Shown one piece after another: positions 52,906 to 62,900 of a DNA stretch of 64,000 nucleotides (its first letter is position 1; every line of letters starts with the position of its first letter). This DNA is from Chaetoceros tenuissimus (taxonomy: Eukaryota; Bacillariophyta; Thalassiosirophyceae; Chaetocerotales; Chaetocerotaceae), in contig BLLK01000047.1 in assembly GCA_021927905.1 (NCBI GenBank), positions 62,001 through 126,000 of the forward strand, in the 5' to 3' direction. A program made the translations under genes and the position numbers. The notes below the pieces were generated by a model. That model saw only the letters and a list, made by a program, of their open reading frames with translations, made no database searches and was not told where the DNA came from.

Positions 52906-53054
52906 AAAAAGTTCGTTGGTGGTCAGCTACCTTTTCAAAAAAAGGCCTTGCGACTTTTTTGAATCTATGTGATACGATTGAACTAAAATAGTAGAGCGAA
53001 TTGAGTGAATTCTACGGTTATGTTAACGGAAGTTGACCGATATTTCAATATCCC
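52906..53054 (-). repeat. Right inverted repeat of the non-autonomous element
   Basis: Inverted partner of 51150-51298. Confidence 0.92.
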
Positions 53055-53181
53055 TTAATGATAAATGATCTATTTGATCTTCATCATGAACACTCTTGTT
53101 TGATATGACTTATTTTCAACAATATAGAACAAACCATAAATGAAATATAATTTTGAGTGAAGTACAATTTTGTAACTTGTT

Positions 53182-55611
53182 CTAGAAATTTCCGCATGAT
53201 AGTTCGCATGCATCTCTAGTATAGATACCTAGCATCCCTTCATAGGTTGAATCACAATACTTTTCTTGTCTATATTCTCTCAGTGAACTCACAACTGCAA
53301 AATTTCTTTCCTGTAGGAAATCGAAAATCTTCATCGTCCTTTATACTATCATTGCACATGCCACATGACCATTTGCACATGTCAGATATTTTCAGTTCTT
53401 TGCAAATTGCATTCCTTCTCTGAGCAGCCTTCTTCTTATTTTGCATGATATAAGAGCATGTCTTTTTAGCCCTGGAGGGTGTACTGAATAAGAAGTTGTC
53501 ATTATTGTAGCATCCACATGTCGATGGACAAAACAAACTGTGCAAAATTTTGAAATATAGGATGAGATACAGTAGCGTCATTGGATCGCAGTAATCATTT
53601 CACAACACAACAACATACCTCACACTCCTGCTATGGCAATATGACCTAGATACGTAATCACACTTCATAGTGAGCCCTTCATAAATGAATTCCCCTATGG
53701 AATCCTTACATTTTACCCCACATGCAAATGGGCAATGTTTTCTAACTGCATCTTGCTTACAAAGGTCATGACTTTTGCTAAGGTTCTCACAGAAAACATC
53801 GGTTTCCCATCCACTGCCATTTTCAGTGTGTAAGACATCCCAACTATCTATACATGACAGTGGATCCAAATATATGGTCGAAATATCTTTCCAAGGATCT
53901 AAGTCTCGAAGTTGCTCTATAGCTGCATCTCTTAAAAGTGATATGACGTTCACATAGCTAGGATCAGATACTACATTGTATAGTTCGTCAGAATCGGTAT
54001 TCAAGTCAAAGAAAGTTGGTTCGCCCTTCGCGTCGAGTATGAACTTAAAACCATTTGTGATTGCTGCAATCCAACCATGCTTGATTTTCTCCGTCACCCA
54101 AAATCCAGCATACGTAAATACAATTTTTTGTTTGTCATCATTTCTCATAGCAATGCCATTTTGTAAGACTTCTTTGCTACCGTCAACACCGTCAAATGTG
54201 AGACCATGTTCTAAATTTAATATACCTAGTAATGTTGGAGCGAAATCAACCTGCGAATATGCTGTCTCAATGATCTTTCCTTTCTGAAGTTTGTCCAGAT
54301 ACTTAATGATGAGGGGGACTTTAGCAGACGTTTCATATGGCATGTTCTTATTAAGTCTTCCATATTCACCAAGAAGATCACCTACAGGAAAGGAATGTAT
54401 CATGGTTAGAATTGAACAAATGCGAATAATGATGCGTAAAGGAAACACTCTACTAACAATGATCACTTGTAAATATAACAATAGTCTTGCTATCGATTTG
54501 CAATTTTTCAAGTTTATTGAGAAGCTCTCCCTTGAGATAAGATGCTAATGAGAACATAGTTACATGGAATTCAAGAATGCATCTTTATCCTTAGCTTACC
54601 ACTTTGTCATCGACCAACTTTACCATTCCAAAGTACTGCCTGACATGATTCTGTAGATTCAATTTCTCATCTATGTTTTGATGATATTCTTCAATTTCGT
54701 CTTGTGTGAGCGTTACATTGTATATTGCATTGGCATTTTCGTAATGGAACAATGGTGCGGCTGGATCACGAAGTACTTTCCTAATTGTTGTTTCAGGTAC
54801 CTTCACATCAACATTTGCATACATTTTGTCATAAGGCTGGCGCACTATATCTGGCGAATGCGGATCCACAATTGATAAGAATAGCGCAAATGGCATGTTG
54901 TCTTCTTCTACTGTATCTTCAATGAATTCCATTCCTCTGGCAAATAAGAAGTCAGTAGTGTAATGTTTACTCAAATCGTTTCCATAAAGATCCTTGCATT
55001 TCTTCAAATCACTTTCGGCAGCAAATCTACCATTGCTGAGCTCTTCAAGACATTTCCAGTTGCCAGTATTAAAGCGATATTTATTATCACTGAATCCAAA
55101 CTCTCTACCTTCTTTCGCATACCATCCTGGTTTCTGCTTCCCATCTAAATGCCATTTTCTTGATCTTGCAGGACGTTTGCCCAAGTTTTTTCGCTGTCCA
55201 AGAGAGCTTTGTTATTTGAGCTAGCTCCACTATTGAATGGATATTTGCCTGTGAGAAATGAACCTCTTGCAGGCTTCAAAGGTGTCAGTACCATGCATTC
55301 ATATCGATGAATGCGACGAATCTCATTACTACACTTACTGTGCACTGTGGAAAAGAAGTGTAAAAATTTGAAAACAACACTCCTTCAGAAGCTATGGAAT
55401 CAATGTAAGGTGTCTCAACGAAAACATCATTTCCCCAAACGTCTACACTTTCTTTTGGATACTTTGTAAGAAGATGATTGTGATAAGAACTAATTGTTCG
55501 AAGATTATGCTCATCTGTCATGATAACAACGATATTTGGCTGCTGCTCATCCCCTCTACAAAGACGCAGTTGAAGAAGAATGTATAGTAGTGGTGCAATT
55601 TTCATCATCAT
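53182..55611 (-). pseudogene. Decayed secreted sulfatase, relative of 45300-47732
   Basis: Segments 55611-55339, 55273 to ~55163, ~55162-54600, 54530-54458, 54381-53619 and 53537-53182 follow the intact sulfatase, sharing the intron before PAR and the intron before the cysteine-rich exon; two further introns (54531-54599, 54382-54457) are specific to this copy. Signal peptide (MMMKIAPLLYILLQ), VVIMTDEHN, QCT-PARGSF, KWHLDG, YETSAKVPLIIKY and the final SCGNF are all recognisable. However, near 55160 the ~8 residues before KWHLDG are missing with a change of frame. Near 53300 the frame changes again before LREYRQEKYCD. The Gly of SDHG would be Cys across a weak splice donor. So it is a degenerating host gene, unless these are assembly errors. 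Confidence 0.75.
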
Positions 55612-55704
55612 TGGAATCTTATTCGGTTCTTCTTCTTCTATTTTAAAAGTTCCATGAGAAGAATCATTTCTTCGACTTTTCTTTGAAAATTCAGCATTCA
55701 GCAC

Positions 55705-55969
55705 GCACGGTGCACGTGAAATCTACTCACATAAAGTAGAGAAGTCACTTTAAAGGACTAAATATTTTCCAGTCTTGCTTGTTGACAAGCTCATTCCCGC
55801 TTTCATATTACGACTTATTTTCATCTCACAAATCTATATTGTTTTCTATTTTCTTACAAGTATTCCTCTTTTCCGTTATATACTGAGCACTGATCCCTAA
55901 ACCTTCCGCAAATTGAATTGCAGTATAGTTCCCCAACCATTTGAAAACTTTACTTTTTTTCGTCTTTTT
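55705..55969. promoter_or_regulatory. Upstream region of the decayed sulfatase
   Basis: Contains ACTGAGCACTGATCCCTAAAC near 55882-55902, matching the region upstream of phosphoesterase copy 2, and a shared ACGACTTA some distance before it. The two upstream regions seem to share descent. Confidence 0.5.
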
Positions 55970-56392
55970 TCAAAACCAGTCACAACTTACACTCATACCC
56001 ACATTAGGACCACCACCACTCAATTCAAAGCTTCCTTGTCTATCGTTTGGACATTGCCCCAGTCTTGTCAGTTGCCTCCTCATTTTCTGTTTTAGTTCTT
56101 TATATTTCGCTCTCATATCTATATCTTCCAAAAGATTATTTTGTTCTTGTAGATCCTCTGCTAAATTGTACAATGCTTCTTTTGGAGGATGTAATACTTC
56201 TTCATTTCTTGAAAACTTTCGAATGTATTTGAAATCTCCATAGCGAATAGAATCTTGTACCAGTTCTTGTACCAATTCCTTTGTTCTTTTTTTGAAGAGC
56301 CACATTGAAATATATTTACGAAGATTAAATTTATTGTCCTCTGATTTGGCATACAAAGCAAAACTAATACTGTAGTGGGATATCTTCACCAA
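55970..56392 (-). pseudogene. Orphan sulfatase C-terminal end
   Basis: A 140-codon frame. Residues ~48-115 look like the last subdomain of a sulfatase: RYGDFKYIRKFSRNEE, ALYNLAEDLQEQNNLL and YKELKQKMRRQLTRL (compare the common form LYDLEKDPGEQNNLA). The catalytic domain is absent upstream; the first ~45 residues do not fit. It differs from the ends of the two cysteine-rich sulfatases nearby, so it comes from another sulfatase subfamily. Best read as a relic, less likely the last exon of an unseen gene. Confidence 0.55.
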
Positions 56393-56693
56393 TAAAAATT
56401 CTGCAAGAGTTGCGTAGACATGGCAAATGAGATGTACGTAGTGCTTAAAGTCGGTCTCCGAGCAGGAAAGCTTTTGATAGACGTCAAAAAGGGATATTTA
56501 GCTTGAGCACAAGTACGTACAAGAACAAAAAATCTTTCATGAACAACCCTATCAACAACCAAAACAACGAAGAGAGAAGAGAACAAGTTCGTAAATGCAT
56601 CAGAAGGAGATAAGATAGATAGTACAATAGCAAATCATACATATAACTAGTCAAATAAGAGAAAAATTAATCTCAAGCAAGTAAGAAGCAATC

Positions 56694-57845
56694 ATGGACT
56701 ACCAAAGCCTCCTTTCTGATGAAAACGAACAGTCTAAAATACGTCAGCGAGCATCTGCAATTCTAAATGAATTAAAAGATATTCCAAAGAAAGATGTACA
56801 CAACTCATGGATCAAAGGACCTACAAAAGCTACATCTTCCTATCCCTCAAATAACTGTCAATTCTTTGACGAGTACGGCTTTTTACATGTCAAAAACTTT
56901 GCATCGTCTCAAGAAATTCAAGATATGAAACATCAAATGCAAACACTGGTAGATACTCAATGGGATCCCAATGGTGAAGGCTTAACCGTCTTCCGAACGG
57001 ATGAAAAACAAATTGAAGAACAGGGAAGTACGGACTACTTTTTAGAATCTGCAAATAAAGTTCACTTTTTCGCAGAAAGCGGTGCCATGACACAAGAGGG
57101 AAAGTTGAAACCAGAATTCTTGAATGATAAAATATCTGCCTTGAATAAAGCTGGACATGGGATGCATGTTCAACCAGGTGCTTTTCATACTTATACAAAA
57201 TCAGACAAGATTTGGAATTTAGTGACCGAATTAGGTTGGAAAGATCCTGTCGTTCCGCAAAGTATGTATATTTTCAAACAGGCTAGAGTTGGCGCTGAGG
57301 TTACAAGTCATCAAGATTCAACCTTTTTGTATACGACACCGAAACAATCTTGTCTTGGTCTTTGGTTGGCGTTAGATGATGCTACAATTACCAATGGATG
57401 TCTGTGGGTGAGACCAAAGAGTCATTGTGAAAAGACGAGAGTAAAGTTTGTCAAGAACCCTGCTCATTTTGGGACAGAACAAATACAAAAGAGAAGTAAC
57501 ATTGCCAAAGGTGATTTGAAAGAGTCTCAAATGATATTTGTCGATGAAGATGTTCCTAAAGACGATGCAAAGATTGATTGGGTAGGAAAGATTCCTTCTG
57601 TGGAAGGAATGTCTCCATGGGAAAGTCTATTTGAAAAAGGGTTCATTCCGGTGGAGTGTAAAAAGGGAGATTTAGTTGTATTCCCTGGAGAATTGGATCA
57701 TCTGAGCTTACCAAACGTGTCTGATAAACAGCGACATACTTTTCAATTGCATTTGGTAGAGGGTGAAAAGGCTGGTATAACTTGGTCAGAGACGAATTGG
57801 TTGCAGTATCCAAAAACGGATTCCTTCTTGAGGTTGAATGCTTGA
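56694..57845 (+). CDS. PHYHD1-like 2-oxoglutarate dioxygenase
   Basis: 383 aa, single exon. A member of the phytanoyl-CoA dioxygenase (PhyH) family, most like PHYHD1. FFDEYGFLHVKNFAS opens the domain; the Fe(II) ligands are in HQDSTFLYTTP (H-x-D) and the distal His in GELDHLSLPN; the 2-oxoglutarate-binding Arg is in KQRHTFQLHL. LGLWLALDDATITNGCLWV and GSHC-like PKSHCEKTR are typical. No targeting signal, so probably cytosolic. It hydroxylates an unknown small molecule; fatty acyl substrates are not certain for PHYHD1. Confidence 0.92.
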   Translation: MDYQSLLSDENEQSKIRQRASAILNELKDIPKKDVHNSWIKGPTKATSSYPSNNCQFFDEYGFLHVKNFASSQEIQDMKHQMQTLVDTQWDPNGEGLTVFRTDEKQIEEQGSTDYFLESANKVHFFAESGAMTQEGKLKPEFLNDKISALNKAGHGMHVQPGAFHTYTKSDKIWNLVTELGWKDPVVPQSMYIFKQARVGAEVTSHQDSTFLYTTPKQSCLGLWLALDDATITNGCLWVRPKSHCEKTRVKFVKNPAHFGTEQIQKRSNIAKGDLKESQMIFVDEDVPKDDAKIDWVGKIPSVEGMSPWESLFEKGFIPVECKKGDLVVFPGELDHLSLPNVSDKQRHTFQLHLVEGEKAGITWSETNWLQYPKTDSFLRLNA

Positions 57846-57886
57846 GACAAAAGATTTTACTAAAGCTAATTGAAGATAAATGGCTT

Positions 57887-59506
57887 TTAGAGTTTTATTC
57901 TTTTCGAATTACGATCTTTGTCGCCATCAATGCTCTTTTCCATGTTTTCACTGTATCCTAAACAGTTGAGATGCTTTTCGCATTCTCTTGTCAGCTGTCG
58001 AAGGCATGCCTTTTCTTCCAGTCGAAGTGTGAGTCCATACATGGCATGTATAGAATTATTACTGCATGATTTCAGTAATGATTTCAATTTCTCTTCATCA
58101 GTTGCTTCATCTCCAACTTCTTTCAAAGTTACTGGACGATACTGAGCTAGTTTCATCTCTGTTGCACGTTGGATACTTTTCAATACTAGGCAACCAAGGA
58201 AATAATCTTGCAAAATGTCACTTGATAGTGTGGTCAGAATCGTCTCTGAAGCATCCCCATCATTGTAAGTCTCACATACTTCTTCAAATACTTCATCTGG
58301 TAAAAACTGAGAGCAGCATAAAGTAATTATTTCGTCAGATAAGGGATTTTCAAAATCAATCATGATTTCTTCTGGCATACTCTTTTGTACTATATTTGTA
58401 TTTCTATCTGCAAGACTATTTCCAGGAAGATCCCAAACATCAAATTCTTCTCCACCACTGTCAGCAACGTCTTTGATTTTATCCTCGATTTCCTGTGGGA
58501 TGTTAGATGCTGAAATCACCATACAAGCTTGGATGATGTCGTCTCGAGATAGGATACACGGAGTAATATTTTCGCAATCATGTTCAAAAGTATCATTCGC
58601 CGCTCGTTCCATCAATGATTGTTCAATGAATCCAAATGTTTGCATCAATTGTCCACTCGTCAAGGATCCATATGAATGTAAAATCTCTTCACCCTTTTGG
58701 ATATCCCGTTCTGCATACATGAAAAAGGCAGAACTTGACTGTCCATTGTCACTACTATTTTCTATACTTCTTCGTTGAAGTGTGGTACATTTCCTTCCCT
58801 TATTGGAAGTATGGTTTAATAAATCTATAAATGGTAGTAAAAATGGGCCTGAATACGAAGTAGCACTCTCTTCATCATTTTTCAAATGAAACCCTCGAGT
58901 TGATACACATGCACAAGCCGTTTCAAAGTAAGTGTATAACTTTTGCCACATTTCTTCCTCTATAGTATCATTTTTTTCAATATCTAACAATTGTTTATTA
59001 CTGTCAAGATAAGGCTTGACACTTTGTTCAAATCGCTGCCGTAATGTATTTGACTTGCGATCGGCACAAATCATATTACCAATTGTCGTTCCCGATAAAT
59101 AATTTTCAACTTCTTGCGTCGGCCATGAGCTTTCATGAAGCAGTGTCTCATAGGATATAGGAAGAGATTGAATATATTTATCTGTCATGATTCCATCTGT
59201 GCGTTTGTTCTTGGCATAACGAATGATTAATGCAGTCACGCATCGTAACCATGCACTGGCAATACGTGCTTCATTTCTATATTGATAGGAAAGAGGTAAG
59301 TCTTGTCTACTAACTACAACTGACAATGGAAGACGAACGAGAAGCGACCCTTTGGCAATATCTTCTTGAGCATAGATTCCTCTTGCATCCGTTGATTCTT
59401 CTTTGAGAATCAAAGAGTCATGAATGCTGCCATTGTTGGAGCAAATGTATTCTAAAAGGTTTCGATATGAAACTTCTTGCGAGCATCTTTCGTCATCTGA
59501 ATTCAT
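57887..59506 (-). CDS. SET-domain methyltransferase (SETD6/Rubisco LSMT-like)
   Basis: 539 aa from the ATG at 59506 (MNSDDERCSQEV); the frame reads five codons further but without an ATG. SET pieces: ARGIYAQEDIAKGSLLVRLP at the start, a long insertion, LLPFIDLLNHTSNKG (NH motif), then YAERDIQKGEEILHSYG with the catalytic Tyr. It is followed by an all-helical substrate-binding region (~370-520). A protein-lysine methyltransferase of the class that modifies translation factors, ribosomal proteins or Rubisco; the substrate cannot be told here. No plastid presequence. Confidence 0.88.
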   Translation of the reverse strand: MNSDDERCSQEVSYRNLLEYICSNNGSIHDSLILKEESTDARGIYAQEDIAKGSLLVRLPLSVVVSRQDLPLSYQYRNEARIASAWLRCVTALIIRYAKNKRTDGIMTDKYIQSLPISYETLLHESSWPTQEVENYLSGTTIGNMICADRKSNTLRQRFEQSVKPYLDSNKQLLDIEKNDTIEEEMWQKLYTYFETACACVSTRGFHLKNDEESATSYSGPFLLPFIDLLNHTSNKGRKCTTLQRRSIENSSDNGQSSSAFFMYAERDIQKGEEILHSYGSLTSGQLMQTFGFIEQSLMERAANDTFEHDCENITPCILSRDDIIQACMVISASNIPQEIEDKIKDVADSGGEEFDVWDLPGNSLADRNTNIVQKSMPEEIMIDFENPLSDEIITLCCSQFLPDEVFEEVCETYNDGDASETILTTLSSDILQDYFLGCLVLKSIQRATEMKLAQYRPVTLKEVGDEATDEEKLKSLLKSCSNNSIHAMYGLTLRLEEKACLRQLTRECEKHLNCLGYSENMEKSIDGDKDRNSKRIKL

Positions 59507-59929
59507 TGTACATTTATTCAAGAATCTTTAAAGGGTCTTCTGTTTCGATAAAAGGATTACAAGAAGCTATTACATCCACAATGGAATCAAGGTTCAAAAG
59601 AAAAAATCTTTCGTTGTTTTTTGTATCTTTTTTTTTTATTGGACCTCCTTCTTTTGATTGGACCTCCTTCCGGCTAGCTACTGAAGCATTTTATGGTCTA
59701 GCGTCATTTAAAAAAAGACACAAAAAGTGACATATTATTCCGAGTCATCTTGCAAAATGACTTTTCTTATAAAAATAGACTAAATTCTACCAAAAATATC
59801 GGCATTACACGCTGTCAAGAACGCTAAAATACTCCGCTCATTCCTATTCATTCACTCTTCCACACAAATTGAACCGCCTATGCCTGTTTGGATGTTGAGA
59901 GTTATTGCCACATTATCACTTTTTTCAAC
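59507..59929. promoter_or_regulatory. Divergent intergenic region
   Basis: 423 bp between divergent starts. It contains a short direct repeat (GGACCTCCTTC.. around 59640 and 59660) and a T run near 59628. Nothing else seen. Confidence 0.4.
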
Positions 59930-62900
59930 ATGATGATGAAAAAAGTATCAACAAATGGTTCTACCATGAGCATCACCAAGCTTTTAAAATTCAAGAGATT
60001 TGCAAAGGCTGCAGTGCTTTGGTGTGTCATCTATATTGCTGTTGTGAAAAACAACTTGGAGCAAAGATCTAGATTGCTTCAAGGTCACCGAAAACTAGAA
60101 AGAGAGTTGCTGACTACAATTGATGCAAATGGAGATTGTAAGTAATAGTAGCAATGCCTACCGATCTTCTCATCATTTCAAAGTGTATCCTCATTCATTA
60201 CTTTGTCTTTATATTTTCATAGGCGATATTCATAGTCCGACACATCCTGGAAATTTTGCACCTGAAGACGTGAAGAAGACCTTACTTGCAAGTTACCCTG
60301 GATCTGGAAAGAGATTCACTTGGGCAATCATTAAAGCATTGACAAATATGGAAGTGGCTGACGATTGGAACTTTAGTGAAAGACTGACTGATGGAAGTAA
60401 ACCTATCGCAGTCAAGACTTCTTGGCCTCACAAAGAAGGTAACCGCATCTTCATATTTTCCTCATCCATTGATATATTTTGTCACTATGTTTCTAATGAA
60501 CTACATTTTCCTAGGTAAATGGGGCTGGGGTAATAAAATGGACCAAGTTGTCGTGCTCTTGAGAAATCCAAGATGGGCTATTCCATCCTATCATAACATG
60601 AGATTTGAGTTGGATTATTCCAAGACTTGGGCTGAGAGTTATGCACGTATTGGTCAGACTTACACCGAGAGACCTGAAGTAGAGCAGTGGGAGAATTGGA
60701 GAGATGGAAATTTTGATAGTGAAATGAATAGATGGTTCAACTTTCTTGATTTTTGGATGAAAGGTGGATATCAAGAGACTGACGAAGAAGGAAATGATAT
60801 TTATCATTCGAGATGCCGCGATCGAGAAAACTTTGACTGCTTTCCAAAAGCTGTTTTAGACTTTGATCACTTTTATCAGCGTAACCCAACAGCAGAGTTT
60901 GTCAAGATTGCAGATGTATTTGAAAGTTCAGGTCCAACTATGGAAATGGTTGCTGCACAAGCTAGGACTTGTGTCCTTGAACAAGTTTTCGACAACAAGA
61001 ACGCTGTCCCACAGCTTCATCAGAAATCTCGTCCCAATGCTGAGCGACCTCCAATGTATCGTCTTACGGTCAGACAGTTTGATCGCATGCTTAATAGAAC
61101 TATTGAATTAGTCGAGAAATACAGCACCGAGCCATATTCTTTGAATCCGGAAGCTGATGAATTTGTAAGAGTCCTAGGAAATTACATCATTGACAACGAG
61201 GCAGAGTATCAATATGAGGTCTCCATCTATCTTGAGGAATTTGTAGAGATCATGTTTGGTACCTTCAATTGTAATAGTGAGACTCTTTCGTCAACGGATC
61301 AAACTGTCTGCGCATTCATGAAGAATAGACACAACCATGACGTTTTCCATGATGGCTACGTAAGTTACTTTGACGAATGAATAGTTTTCAAATAAAAAAC
61401 CATACACTTATCTCATTTCCATTTGACGATTACAGCATCCGGATAATTATCCTTACTGGAATTGGCTCAAAGAGAGAATGACTCTTTCGAGAATCTATCT
61501 AGATAACTGTAAGGAGAGCTGTACTATTGAAGCTGGTTGGATGACCTCGATCGATCATTGCTCTTGGAGTGGTGTTCAGTGCGAGACTGACTATGGTGCT
61601 CCTGATGAATATCGCGTCATTAGCATTGATCTCAAGGATAAGAATCTCAGTGGACTTTATCCTGACGACCTCGACATTATGAAGTACTTGGAATTCCTTG
61701 ATTTGTCTAGAAATTTCATGACTGGAACTATAGATAACCAACTCTGCTCCATGTCTACAGCGACAGAAGGCACAAACATCACAAGTGATGTGGAGAATTG
61801 TCCAAATACTCTCGATACTGAGAGTGGATTGTATGTGGAGGGATGCTGTGACCATGTCAACTTCCACCATTTATTTATCGAAACTGAATTTGGAGATGCA
61901 AACTGTGCAAATATTGCAGGAGCTGAGTACAGCGCATGTATGTTTATGCTGGATAGAAATAATCATCGTGTTTTCCTCGATGGTGATCATGAAGACAATT
62001 TACCAAACTGGAATTGGTTATCTGTAAGTACGGCACTTTGCGGAATTATTTTTATGCAATTTCTTCTAACTGTCAACGTAATCACAGGATCGGTCTGAAC
62101 TTTCGAGACTATACTACAATAATTGTGGAACAAATTGCGCTGATTGGATGACCACTGAGAATCACTGCCTTTGGTCTGGGATCTCTTGCGATGCCACGTC
62201 AAGAGTTACTTCCTTGAATCTGCAAGGGAAAGAGCTTACAGGAAGTCTTTCATCCACACTAGGTGATTTGGATAAGATTCAATACATGGACCTTTCTATC
62301 AACACTCTATCAGGGGCGATCCCAGCAAGTGTGTGCGAATTGTCAAATAGTAATTCTCTTTACTTGGTAGCCGATGCTCCAAATTGTCCAAATGATTACA
62401 ATGAAGTCGATGGTACATTTGCAGATGGATGTTGCAACCATGTAGTCATTCTTGAGAACTTTATTTCAACTAAATATGGAAGTACAGATTGTAGCAGTTC
62501 AACAGGAACCGAGTTGAATGTTTGTACATATATGAAGAGTAGGAATAATCACAATGTTTACCAGGATACAAACTCTCCCCTTCCAACTTACAAGTGGCTG
62601 GAAGTAAGTCATTTCAAATACGAATTCTGTGTATTACTCAATGTTTTATTACTCACAAAACTTTTTCAAGGAGCGATCAGTTTTAGCAGCTATGTTCTAT
62701 GATAATTGTGGAGGTAACTGCCCTGACTGGTTGAGCACAACCAATCACTGTACATGGTCAGGAATTACTTGTGATGCAAATTATCGCATTACAAAAATTG
62801 AGCTTGCTAATAGAGAACTTTCTGGAACTATTTCTGATGATCTTGCTACAATTGCAAACCTTGTAGTGTTGGACCTCTCAATTAATGATTTCACAGGATC

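Larger units (their letters stand above)
51150..53054. mobile_element. Non-autonomous element with 149-bp inverted repeats
   Basis: Arms 51150-51298 and 52906-53054 are perfect inverted copies except for one base by eye. The ~1.6 kb between them has no open gene and is rich in motifs related to GTGATTATC (around 51740, 51775, 52070, 52110, 52150, 52480, 52520), partly arranged as a diverged ~42-bp tandem series at 52060-52200. The arms are unrelated to those of the 5.85-kb transposon. The ends read GGGATATTG inward; the right flank begins TTAA but the left flank does not, so no duplication is certain. It is probably a defective DNA transposon moved by an enzyme encoded elsewhere. Confidence 0.8.
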
